From Bradyrhizobium zhanjiangense (GTDB lineage Bacteria; Pseudomonadota; Alphaproteobacteria; Rhizobiales; Xanthobacteraceae), in contig NZ_CP022221.1 in the NCBI RefSeq assembly GCF_004114935.1, positions 2,997,001 through 3,061,000 of the forward strand: DNA of 64,000 bases. The letters run 5' to 3'. A program made the position numbers and the translations under genes. The notes beneath the pieces were generated by a model that saw only the letters and a list, made by a program, of their open reading frames with translations, did no database searches and was not told the origin of the DNA. Below are positions 45,537-54,566 of the stretch, piece by piece (positions within the stretch are counted from its first letter, which is position 1; every line of letters starts with the position of its first letter).

Positions 45537-45974
45537 TCAGTTCGACGGCAGAGCATCTGGAACTTCCTGCGCATCGCTGGCGTCGTCATAGATCTCCTCG
45601 CGGATCACGCGCAGCGTCATCTCGTGCAGATAGACTTGCAACGCCCTCTCCAGCTCGGTGAACTCCGGCAGCAGAACTTTGTCGACGAAGCCTCGTGACG
45701 CACGGATCATCACGGTGTTGCGTCGCTGCCGGTGATAACGAAACGGCCGCAGTCCATATCGACGGCAAAGCGCCAGAAAAAGGTGCCGCGACCACTGGTC
45801 AGGAAGTGAGAATTGCTGCTCGATCGGCGGATCGTGGCGAGCCAGCTCCTCGACCCGGGCACGCACCCGCTGCAGCGCAGCTTCCGCCGCAAGGCGCTCA
45901 CCAGCAGTTCCCGCACCCGCGAACAACGCCTCGATCTTCCGAAGCTTCTCGCGCAGCTGCGACTCGCTGGTCAT
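45537..45974 (-). CDS. IS66 passenger protein (145 aa)
   Basis: MTSESQLREKLRKIEALFAG starts a coiled-coil region (ERLAAEAALQRVRARVEELA), then WSRHLFLALCRRYGLRPFRY, RRNTVMIRASRGFVDKVLLP and a helical end. Stops exactly where tnpC stops, on the opposite strand. I have the impression of seeing such proteins beside rhizobial IS66 elements. Function unknown; DUF2786-like character is possible. Confidence 0.65.
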   Translation of the reverse strand: MTSESQLREKLRKIEALFAGAGTAGERLAAEAALQRVRARVEELARHDPPIEQQFSLPDQWSRHLFLALCRRYGLRPFRYHRQRRNTVMIRASRGFVDKVLLPEFTELERALQVYLHEMTLRVIREEIYDDASDAQEVPDALPSN

Positions 45975-46108
45975 TCCGAGGTCCCCGTTGCCCGCTCCAA
46001 CCCGCGATCACCCCATCATCACGCAACGGCAGCGTCAATCACCTCGATCGGGCAATCCAAAGCATTCCGCGCAAGTCAAGGCCGGGCGCGGTGATCCTCT
46101 CGTGACGC

Positions 46109-46408
46109 TCACCGTGCATCTAATGGATTGCCGGGCTTGCTAGCTATGACAATGCCTTTAGCTTCTCCGCGAGAACCGGGTTCGGAGGAGACCTCTGTAG
46201 GCCACTCCAGCAGTGATTTCGAAAGCATGGGCTTGCCCGCGTACCAGCATTTTCGTCCGTCGATGAGACGATAGGACCACCACTGACCTTGCGGATTTGT
46301 CGGGATTGCAGCGGCGCATTGTTGCTTAGCATGCACGCTTGTCATTTCGAGCGACGAGAGCGCAGCAATGCAAACGGTTAAAGCAAACGATTGAAGTGGT
46401 TTGCTCAT
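46109..46408 (-). CDS. Small exported protein (99 aa)
   Basis: Signal peptide from MSKPLQSFALTVCIAALSSL, then mature AKQQCAAAIPTNPQGQWWSY, RLIDGRKCWYAGKPMLSKSL; two Cys probably form a disulfide. The C-terminal end and its TGA coincide with the candidate IS66 terminus (GGTGAGCG), so the IS may have cut the gene and supplied the stop. Starts 8 bp after the small gene at 46417. Confidence 0.65.
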   Translation of the reverse strand: MSKPLQSFALTVCIAALSSLEMTSVHAKQQCAAAIPTNPQGQWWSYRLIDGRKCWYAGKPMLSKSLLEWPTEVSSEPGSRGEAKGIVIASKPGNPLDAR

Positions 46409-46416
46409 GGGCGCGC

Positions 46417-46590
46417 TCAATTGCCGTGTTGCTGCAATCGACTTACAGCAACGAGCAAGGCGGGGCGTTCGAGAACTTCCAACAACTTTTCAAGGATATG
46501 CGCATTATCCTTAGGACAGGGCCGAAGGTATTCTTCCAATATGAGTTGCGCTTCGCTAATCGCTTGCAGGGCTAATTGCTGATCAGTCAT
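46417..46590 (-). CDS. Small acidic helical protein (57 aa)
   Basis: MTDQQLALQAISEAQLILEE, then PCPKDNAHILEKLLEVLERP: clean amphipathic helices, one Cys. Tight 8-bp spacing to the exported protein gene downstream suggests one transcript. Confidence 0.55.
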   Translation of the reverse strand: MTDQQLALQAISEAQLILEEYLRPCPKDNAHILEKLLEVLERPALLVAVSRLQQHGN

Positions 46591-46804
46591 CGCTGCTTAC
46601 TCATCGATAAAATGCGCTGAGAAAGCTAGCGAATGGAGAAATCAAGTCAGCTTTGGGGAATATCCCCGCTCTTTTTTTCACTTTTTGTTTCAAGTGCCAA
46701 CTTGCCATCGTGGCAGTGTCGCGGCGCTGCCTCGATCAATGTGCGCAGATAGCCATGCGAAAGGACCTGTCGCGAGTGGAGGGATCGCGACGACCGAGTA
46801 TTTT

Positions 46805-47020
46805 TTAGGCTACCGCCCGATCTTCCTTCTCCGCCCCGCGCATCACGATCTTGAGCACATCATCCGGCAACCGCCGTTGCAGCGCCTTGGCCTCACCCCA
46901 CGGCGCGCGTATCCAGACATCGCGGTCCTCATCGGTCGCCAGGATCACCGGCATCGCGTTGGATGGATCGGCTCGACGACGGCATTTCTGCGTTTGTCGT
47001 CAGGAAACCATAGACGAGGT
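46805..47020 (-). pseudogene. SRAP (YedK) C-terminal scrap B
   Basis: [20 protein letters not shown], then [20 protein letters not shown] and a charged end, stop at 46805. The preceding VYGFLTT and AVVEPIHP blocks are in other frames, so there are at least two small indels. The intact protein would cross-link to abasic single-stranded DNA through its N-terminal Cys. Confidence 0.75.
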
Positions 47021-47195
47021 GCGGACCGGGGGATCGGCTTGGACTTCGTGCTGCGAGCGCCCGCGACGTGCGTCTGTATCCTAATTCCCACACTTGCGAT
47101 CAAAGAGCGTCGGTTTGTCGCTTTTCGAACCGACAGGCCAAATCCGCTTGGTTCCAACTCCACTATTGGAAGTAACTCATCGGTGGGGAGGCGAA

Positions 47196-47432
47196 ATGGA
47201 ACGTTCCCTGTTAATTGAGATGACGCGCGACAAGTATGTCGAGCGGTGCAAGCAACGGACGTTCGATCATCTCGACCGAGGTGATCTTAAGAACGCGGTC
47301 GCCTCGTTTGTCGGCAATATGAACGCGCGTCCCGATTGCGAATTGCCGCACTACTTAGCAACCCTTGGCGCTTCGCTGCTAACGGCGGACGATGCGCTCG
47401 GCTGGAGGGTGCTTATTGAAGGGTTGAGGTGA
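47196..47432 (+). CDS. Small hypothetical protein (78 aa)
   Basis: MERSLLIEMTRDKYVERCKQ, RTFDHLDRGDLKNAVASFVG, then LPHYLATLGASLLTADDALG. GGGGAGG lies 5 nt upstream of the ATG. Helical, two Cys. Lies between the two SRAP scraps on the opposite strand. Family not recognised. Confidence 0.65.
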   Translation: MERSLLIEMTRDKYVERCKQRTFDHLDRGDLKNAVASFVGNMNARPDCELPHYLATLGASLLTADDALGWRVLIEGLR

Positions 47433-47466
47433 CGATCCGATAAACGCGGGCCTTGGAGCCGTGGGC

Positions 47467-47697
47467 ATGGCGCACTACCGAGCTTACCTTTTGGACCAGT
47501 ACCACCACGTTATAAGCGTGGCCCATTTGCAATGTGCCGACGAGCAGGAAGCACGAGAACGTGCTGAGCAGCTAGTTGATGTCAACGATGTCGAGCTATG
47601 GCAACTCGATCGCCGTATTGCGGTGTTTGAAGCTGTCACAAGCCGAACCTCGAAGTCGGCGGCGAAGGTAAGGCCACGGCGCCCTCCAGACGAATGA
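47467..47697 (+). CDS. Small hypothetical protein (76 aa)
   Basis: MAHYRAYLLDQYHHVISVAH, LQCADEQEARERAEQLVDVN, DVELWQLDRRIAVFEA: one alpha/beta unit with a GHDVELW-like motif, very common in Bradyrhizobium. Basic tail. Function unknown. 34 bp after the preceding gene. Confidence 0.7.
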   Translation: MAHYRAYLLDQYHHVISVAHLQCADEQEARERAEQLVDVNDVELWQLDRRIAVFEAVTSRTSKSAAKVRPRRPPDE

Positions 47698-47718
47698 AGC
47701 GTGTGTGACAGTTCAGCG

Positions 47719-47865
47719 CTATCTCAGCTCCGGCTTCGGCATTATGATCACGGGCGCCCGGTAGTTCGGGAAGACGCCGGACATCGGTAGGTTGCCGACT
47801 TGACCTACGCGGAAGAGCGCGAGGATGGCGGCTTGTTTGGTGGTGATGCTCTAGAGGTTGCACAT
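47719..47865 (-). pseudogene. SRAP (YedK) N-terminal scrap with amber codon
   Basis: Reads MCNL-stop-SITTKQAAILALFRVG, then NLPMSGVFPNYRAPVIIMP and a stop. SRAP proteins begin MCNLYSITT; here the Tyr codon became TAG. It is in the same orientation as scrap B and on its upstream side, so both could be halves of one gene split by a 0.7-kb insertion that carries two small genes. Confidence 0.7.
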
Positions 47866-47893
47866 CAGAACACGAGCCGCCAACGCACTCGCC

Positions 47894-48094
47894 CTAGCTC
47901 AATCCCTTCTCGGTAACGCGCAACGTGCGGAAGTAATAGCCTTGTCTCTGAACGGCTGACCTGATCTCGTCGCTGACTTTGCAGACCCTCTTTCTGCTCT
48001 TGCGCCACTTCTGCCTAGAACCAAGCACGGGTACCGCTGAGCCTGTGCCCAGGACGAGCAAGTCGCGTTTATCGTTGCGATAGACATCAAACAT
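47894..48094 (-). CDS. Small basic protein (66 aa)
   Basis: [40 protein letters not shown], then [20 protein letters not shown]. Strongly basic, one Cys. Its start overlaps the end of the SRAP relic upstream. Possibly nucleic-acid binding; not recognised. Confidence 0.5.
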   Translation of the reverse strand: MFDVYRNDKRDLLVLGTGSAVPVLGSRQKWRKSRKRVCKVSDEIRSAVQRQGYYFRTLRVTEKGLS

Positions 48095-48301
48095 CTTTCA
48101 CCCCACTCATCGTGCTGAAGTAAACAATGAAATATTGTTCGGTCTCGACCGAGTAGCTTAACATCTCAGATGTCCACGCGGGTTGTAAATGTGCAACGCT
48201 CGCCGTGTTCCGGTCGGGAACGAACTGATGCAAGCCCAAGCGCATCAGCGTCATCTCGGTCCGGCTTGCGCGTTGCGGATCACGCGGAGCAGGTTGCACA
48301 T
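48087..48301 (-). pseudogene. SRAP (YedK) scrap C
   Basis: From 48301 the sequence starts MCNLLRVIRNAQAG; after a frame change TEMTLMRLGL and HLQPAW echo the ELTMMRWGM and NIR-SPHW blocks of SRAP. Heavily decayed. Confidence 0.45.
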
Positions 48302-48386
48302 GGTTAGGCCAAGGGCTCGGTTTCTTGCGGTCGGTCGAGTTGAAGAGCTACCGAATTTCGCCACAACTGCGTGAGCAAATGCGCGG

Positions 48387-48548
48387 ATGCTCGAAATCCC
48401 CCGCCGCGATCACTGCGAAGAGGAGTTCGCGCCAGCTGAGCTGACCGTTCTTGCGCCACCCGCCGGAGACGGTGAGCTGGTCTGCGCGCGGTGCATTGAA
48501 ATCAAGCTCCGTCGAGCTGTCGCGAAGCTACCGCGCGGTGATAACTGA
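48387..48548 (+). CDS. Small Cys-containing protein (53 aa)
   Basis: MLEIPRRDHCEEEFAPAELT, then GDGELVCARCIEIKLRRA. Cys at two sites spaced as in a minimal zinc knuckle with CARC. No clear ribosome site. Protein-like; not recognised. Confidence 0.45.
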   Translation: MLEIPRRDHCEEEFAPAELTVLAPPAGDGELVCARCIEIKLRRAVAKLPRGDN

Positions 48549-48565
48549 TGCCGATGCCTACATCG

Positions 48566-48982
48566 TCACTTAAACATGCCGGTGACAATCCGAATGCCGA
48601 GAAACAGCAGGCTGTACAAAATCACGGCGAAGATGACCGTGTAAATCTTTTGCCTAGTTTCACGCGACCGCTCCCACCAATTTGGATGCAGCACGTTTCG
48701 TAGGAAGTCGGCAAAGCCCTCTTTGTCCCACCGCTCGAAAACCGTATCTTCGCGAGCGAAGATCGACCGCACTACGCCTGTCGAATAGAGCGCGACCGAC
48801 CGATGAGCGAATGACTTCCGTGGGTGCTCAAACCAAAACGCATCCTCTCTTGAGTGCTCATAGTTCGGCTTGTAGCCATGGAGCATGAGTTGCCGAAATC
48901 GCCAGAACGTCTCGGCTCCCGCTGCGCCGATCTGCATTTCGTCAGCGAGAGAAAATGCGTGGTCTTCCGATGAGGAGTGCAT
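48566..48982 (-). CDS. C-terminal membrane-anchored hypothetical protein
   Basis: About 138 residues: a cytoplasmic part with ETFWRFRQLMLHGYKPNYEH and SVALYSTGVVRSIFAREDTV, then a single C-terminal membrane segment (IYTVIFAVILYSLLFLGIRI). Tail-anchored topology. Start at 48982 has AGGA upstream. It follows the 263-residue gene at 72 bp on the same strand. Not recognised. Confidence 0.55.
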   Translation of the reverse strand: MHSSSEDHAFSLADEMQIGAAGAETFWRFRQLMLHGYKPNYEHSREDAFWFEHPRKSFAHRSVALYSTGVVRSIFAREDTVFERWDKEGFADFLRNVLHPNWWERSRETRQKIYTVIFAVILYSLLFLGIRIVTGMFK

Positions 48983-49054
48983 CGCCCGTCCTGCACACTT
49001 AATGTCTGCAATTCCGCACAACCCTCATCAAAGATCTACCCCGTGTCGGCGCAA

Positions 49055-49846
49055 CTAAAACAGCCAACGCCAAATATGGTCTAGCACCTGCCCGAAATGC
49101 TTTTTTCCAAATTCCATAAGGGCAGCCTTTGCCGTTGCGATCGTCGTTTCTCTGATCGTGCCAGCGAACCGCCGGCCCAACATTCTTAGACGTTCGAAGC
49201 TCGCTTGGATGTATCCCGCACTTATCGACTGCGAAGCGAATTTGTCTAACGTGCCCTGCAGCCCATCCAACACGTAATCGCGTTCATGAGGGAATTTGTC
49301 TGCATAAGCGTTGTCAGCGCGTACTTCTTCGATCACTTGCTGCAAAGACTCGATGGCCTTTTCGACTTCCGGGTCGCCCCGTTCGATTTGAAAGGGAGCC
49401 CACTCGCTGTCGGGATTGTCGAAGTCTTCTGGCCTAATGCCGAGGTTGTCGTATGCGTGATCGATGCTGTAAAGGGCTGGTATTAGCCAGTCCATCGTTC
49501 TTCCGGCAGCGTGATAGGACGCAAATGGCAAGGTCTCATCTACGGTCAAGTCATCAAATTTGTCGTTGAAGTCGCGGTGCTTGAAAATAATGGGAGGTCC
49601 GAACGTGTCATACCTAATGCTAATCATGTCCTTCTCCTCTAGCCACGAAACAGCTCGTGACCAAAGGAGCGAGCGATCCAAGAGCGTACCAGGTTCCGGC
49701 TCGGGTCGCCCCACATTTACCGAACCGCTCCAACCGAAAATCACGAGCGCCCCGCTAACGTTGCGTTGCCTGTTCCGAAGCAGGAGATCGTAAATGGATG
49801 GCTTCGAAGTGAACAAGATACTTGGGGCAATTTGGACGAGTTGCAT
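49055..49846 (-). CDS. Hypothetical protein (263 aa)
   Basis: N-terminal third mixed alpha/beta (IYDLLLRNRQRNVSGALVIF, GWSGSVNVGRPEPEPG), middle acidic (DNPDSEWAPFQIERGDPEVE), C-terminal third helical and basic (FERLRMLGRRFAGTIRETTI) ending in HIWRWLF. No named domain. With the tail-anchored gene downstream it may be a two-gene unit; such pairs in accessory DNA are sometimes defence or toxin modules, but nothing here proves it. Confidence 0.55.
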   Translation of the reverse strand: MQLVQIAPSILFTSKPSIYDLLLRNRQRNVSGALVIFGWSGSVNVGRPEPEPGTLLDRSLLWSRAVSWLEEKDMISIRYDTFGPPIIFKHRDFNDKFDDLTVDETLPFASYHAAGRTMDWLIPALYSIDHAYDNLGIRPEDFDNPDSEWAPFQIERGDPEVEKAIESLQQVIEEVRADNAYADKFPHERDYVLDGLQGTLDKFASQSISAGYIQASFERLRMLGRRFAGTIRETTIATAKAALMEFGKKHFGQVLDHIWRWLF

Positions 49847-50054
49847 CCCGCGTCGATCTCATCGCAAATGCCATCTTCGTTCCGTTTTCTAGCATGGTCG
49901 ACTTTCGGAGCCTTGGGCGCCCACCTAGGCGACCACGAACGGCAGCAGACCGTTGGCAAAACGATTGCCATGACCGTTTCTGTAGCTATGGCCACTCCTC
50001 GCCCGCGGCAAAAAAAGCCGAGGGACGGCCCTTTACCCGCACGCCGTTGTGCCC

Positions 50055-51718
<1,664 letters not shown>

Positions 51719-51764
51719 TCAAGAGGCGCCTGCGACTAGGCAACTTTACACTCAGCCGAAGTCT

Positions 51765-51840
51765 TGGTCAGAATGCCAAGAATACCTGTCTCCTTCTTGA
51801 TCAGGTATTCGACGTCCTCGAGCTTGATCTCCTGAACTAT
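51765..51840 (-). pseudogene. groES: groES C-terminal scrap
   Basis: Within a 60-codon frame, EIKLEDVEYLIKKETGILGI matches the end of GroES (VKLDGEDYLIMKESDILGV). The rest of groES is absent; the frame around it is unrelated. Its place just upstream of groEL is that of a normal groES. Confidence 0.7.
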
Positions 51841-51927
51841 TGCCGGCAACACGACGATCGTCGACATTAATATTGATGGGGCGGAGCTTTCCAGCTTGGT
51901 CCCGGTCAGCCGGGCCAACCGCCCACT

Positions 51928-52326
51928 TCAGTTGACCTGAATGGCTCGCGGCTTGGCTTTCTCTGCCAGCGGCAGCATGAGCGACAGCACGCCGTCCTTG
52001 AGCTCGGCCGCGATCTTGCTCTGGTCGATCTTGCCGAAAAGCCGGAAGCTTCGCGAAAAGTGGCCGATATTGTACTCGGTGTACACCGGCTGTAGACCCT
52101 TGTACTTGGAGAAGTCGAGCTTTCCGTCGACCTTGAGCACGTCGTCCTCCACTCGAACGTCCACGCTATTCTTGTCGACTCCCGGCATTTCGAGAACGAC
52201 GTTGAGCCCGTCCTTGGTCTCGTAGATGTCCGCGTTCGGCACGAATATCCGCGCCGGGATAGTAGTCTCCTCCTTCTTCTCCAACTCGCGCTTCTGGGCG
52301 ACCTGTAGTTCCTTTTTAGAAGCCAT
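51928..52326 (-). CDS. Hsp20/alpha-crystallin small heat-shock protein
   Basis: About 132 residues: MASKKELQVAQKRELEKKEE, then an alpha-crystallin domain (FVPNADIYETKDGLNVVLEM, PGVDKNSVDVRVEDDVLKVD) with an RSFRLFGKID block and an unusual end (SLMLPLAEKAKPRAIQVN). GAGGAG lies upstream. Second Hsp20 of the same transcript. Holds unfolding proteins for refolding. Confidence 0.9.
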   Translation of the reverse strand: MASKKELQVAQKRELEKKEETTIPARIFVPNADIYETKDGLNVVLEMPGVDKNSVDVRVEDDVLKVDGKLDFSKYKGLQPVYTEYNIGHFSRSFRLFGKIDQSKIAAELKDGVLSLMLPLAEKAKPRAIQVN

Positions 52327-52403
52327 GATCATCTCTCCTCAAAGCTGCTCCGCTGCGCCAGCCCTCCGCCCATGGGGACGAACGGGTGGCGACAGATTGT
52401 GGT

Positions 52404-52829
52404 TCAGGTGATCTTGATAGTGCGTGGCTTGTCGCTTTCCGCACGCGGCAGGAATACTGCCAAGATGCCATCCCGATATTCGGCCTTGATGCCATCCGGG
52501 TCGATCTGGACGGGGACCGACAGCGTCCGATCAAACTCGCCAGAGACGCGCTCGCGTCGATGCAGGCTCGACTCTTCGGGATAATCGACAGCCTTCCTCC
52601 CGAAGATGCGGATGGAGTTTTCCTTGGCCTGAATTTGCAGGTCGCTCTTGCTCACACCGGGCAATTCGATGATGGCTAAGAGGTCATCGCCCTGTTGAAA
52701 GACGTTGATCGGTGGGAATGGCCCGCGGCTGGTGGTGAGGTCTTGCAGCCAGTCGCTTGCCAAGGTCGCTTCAAGAGAGCGTTGTAGGTCGAGAAGCGTA
52801 TCGAACGGATCAGCAAATCCCATGCTCAT
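52404..52829 (-). CDS. Hsp20/alpha-crystallin small heat-shock protein, first gene
   Basis: About 141 residues: MSMGFADPFDTLLDLQRSLE, then FPPINVFQQGDDLLAIIELP, GVSKSDLQIQAKENSIRIFG and the conserved end SDGILAVFLPR-like DGILAVFLPRAESDKPRTIK. Complete alpha-crystallin domain. First gene behind the CIRCE-like operator, 77 bp before the second Hsp20. Confidence 0.92.
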   Translation of the reverse strand: MSMGFADPFDTLLDLQRSLEATLASDWLQDLTTSRGPFPPINVFQQGDDLLAIIELPGVSKSDLQIQAKENSIRIFGRKAVDYPEESSLHRRERVSGEFDRTLSVPVQIDPDGIKAEYRDGILAVFLPRAESDKPRTIKIT

Positions 52830-52891
52830 GTTTGCAACCCCATGTAGCTGTTGGCGGGGCGAGAAGGGATCATGGTCGCCCCTCGACGAAT

Positions 52892-52934
52892 TGATTTGGG
52901 ACGACTGGTGGCACTGTCAAGAGGTGAGTGCTAA
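52892..52934 (-). promoter_or_regulatory. CIRCE-like HrcA operator and heat-shock promoter
   Basis: GTGGCACTG-N9-GAGTGCTAA at 52908-52934: the right half is perfect, the left half matches 6 of 9 positions of TTAGCACTC-N9-GAGTGCTAA. On the minus strand a -35 TTGACA (52915-52920, written CTTGACA) lies inside the operator, with CCCAAAT near 52892-52898 as a possible -10 of RpoH type. About 63 bp remain to the Hsp20 start. Confidence 0.75.
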
Positions 52935-53084
52935 TGGGCGCAAGCTGTCACCCGAATCCCTACAAGTTATTGATTTTACGTTGAAAAATTGTTTTTGGGG
53001 CGGGCGTGGGTGTAGAGCAGCCGCAGGCCATTGCAGCCCGTCGCTCGTCAGGTTCCGAATAGGGAAGCATTCGTTCGGGACGCG

Positions 53085-53338
53085 CTTTTATTGACCCGCT
53101 AATCCCGGCAATTCGCCCGATGCCTGTCAGGATGAAATTCACGCCGATCGCGCGACGATAAGCGCCATAACGCGGGTCATGACGTTGATGCCGGTTCTGC
53201 CCAAGAAGCGCTCGATTGCTGCGGCCATCCACAGTGTCAGTCCAATGAGGAATGTTGCGAGCAACGACGCAACCGCAAGCAGTGCTTTGGCATGCCATCC
53301 CGGATTATCGTTGGATAGGGTGATCATGATACTCAGCT
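53085..53338 (-). pseudogene. marC-family membrane protein, C-terminal part only
   Basis: WHAKALLAVASLLATFLIGL, then AIERFLGRTGINVMTRVMAL and, after one frameshift near 53160, GVNFILTGIGRIAG. This is the last third of a MarC-type protein (the ERFLGRTG-N-TR-MGL block). The N-terminal part is missing and the break lies close to the tRNA fragment at 53441, so island integration may have removed it. Confidence 0.65.
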
Positions 53339-53440
53339 CGCTCGGCGGTTGGATATTTCGCTGTAAGCCATTGATCTCTAATGGTCGGATTTTGGCCCGG
53401 TTGGAAAAAATCTCTTGTAAAATCAATGATATTAGCATGT

Positions 53441-53485
53441 CTCTTAATCAGCGGGTCCCAGGTTCGAGCCCTGGTGCGCCCACCA
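53441..53485 (+). other. Attachment-site candidate: 3' end of tRNA-Lys(CUU)
   Basis: CTCTTAATC (anticodon loop, anticodon CTT), AGCGGGTC, T arm CCAGG-TTCGAGC-CCTGG, acceptor strand TGCGCCC, discriminator A, CCA. The 5' half is absent: upstream sequence is AT-rich and cannot pair. A 45-base 3' fragment with intact CCA is the classic copy left at the far end of an element that integrated into a tRNA gene. Confidence 0.75.
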
Positions 53486-53651
53486 AGCTTTTCAATGGCT
53501 TGGGTACCCCTCGCGATAGCCATTCCGACAAGCGGTCAGCGGCTGCACTTGGTCCAGTCCGCATTCGGTAGCCGCGAAAATCCTTTCTTTGGGCCTGTTG
53601 GCGGACGCTGGGTTGCATACATTCCCGACGAGCGGAGCCGATCGCTCTGCG

Positions 53652-54491
53652 TCATCCGAGCCAGCGCTTGCGACGCTTGTAGTGCTTCACGTCGCGGAAT
53701 GATTTTCGCCTATCACCGGCAACGCCAAGGTAGAATTCCTTGACGTCCTCATTTGCTGCGAGCGCCCGTGCCTCGCCGTCCATCACCACGCGGCCATTTT
53801 CGAGGATATAGCCGTGGCTCGCGTATTTGAGCGCCATATTGGTGTTCTGCTCGGCGAGAAGAAAGGAAACACCTTCCTTGACGTTGAGATCCTTCACGAT
53901 CTCGAAGATCTCCTCCACGATCTGCGGCGCAAGGCCCATCGAAGGTTCGTCGAGCAGGATCATCTTCGGGCACGACATCAGCGCGCGCCCGATCACGCAC
54001 ATCTGCTGTTCACCGCCTGACGTATAACCGGCGGTGGAATCACGTCGCTCTCTGAGGCGGGGGAAATAGGCATAGACCCGCTCAAGGTCCTGCGTGATCG
54101 CCGACTTGCCGTCCCTGCGCGTGAAGGCGCCAGTCAGAAGATTCTCTTCTATCGTGAGGTGAGGGAAGGCACGTCGCCCCTCCATCACCTGGATGCAACC
54201 GCGCTGCACCAGATCGCTCGGCGACAGGGACTTCGCCTCGACGCCGTCGAACAGAATCGACCCCTTGGTGACTTCGCCGCGCTCTGCATGCAGCAGATTC
54301 GAGATCGCCTTCAGGGTCGTGGTCTTGCCGGCACCATTGGCACCGAGAAGCGCGACAATGGCGCCCCGCGGGACCTCCAGCGATACGCCTTTTAGCACGA
54401 GGATGACGTGATCGTAGACAACCTCGATATTGTTGACCGACAGAACCGGAGCTGCCGCTTCCGTCGCCGGAGCGACCTTGGGGGTTGACAC
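53652..54491 (-). CDS. livF: LivF-type branched-chain ABC ATPase
   Basis: 279 residues. Walker A GANGAGKTT, TSGGEQQM signature, ILLDEPSMGLAP, then AEQNTNMAL. Longer than typical LivF (about 235) by a 20-residue Pro/Ala-rich start and a basic tail (YKRRKRWLG). Last gene of the operon, second ATPase beside LivG. Confidence 0.9.
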   Translation of the reverse strand: MSTPKVAPATEAAAPVLSVNNIEVVYDHVILVLKGVSLEVPRGAIVALLGANGAGKTTTLKAISNLLHAERGEVTKGSILFDGVEAKSLSPSDLVQRGCIQVMEGRRAFPHLTIEENLLTGAFTRRDGKSAITQDLERVYAYFPRLRERRDSTAGYTSGGEQQMCVIGRALMSCPKMILLDEPSMGLAPQIVEEIFEIVKDLNVKEGVSFLLAEQNTNMALKYASHGYILENGRVVMDGEARALAANEDVKEFYLGVAGDRRKSFRDVKHYKRRKRWLG

Positions 54492-54566
54492 GGCAGACCT
54501 CCAAACAGTTGCACCTTCGGGGATCCGGGAGCAGGCAAACCTGCCTCCCGGATCAGTCAGACTGGT

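Larger units (their letters stand above)
43042..46112. mobile_element. IS66-family element with passenger gene
   Basis: Contains tnpA, tnpB, tnpC in order on the plus strand and a passenger ORF on the minus strand. Candidate ends: GTCACGAGGTCACC at 43042-43055 and, on the other strand, GTGAGCGTCACGAGAGGATC ending at 46112; the two share GTCACGAG and TCACC, and the right one begins GTGAGCG, close to the GTAAGCG of IS66. Boundaries are approximate. Two of its three transposition genes are frameshifted, so it is not autonomous. Confidence 0.7.
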
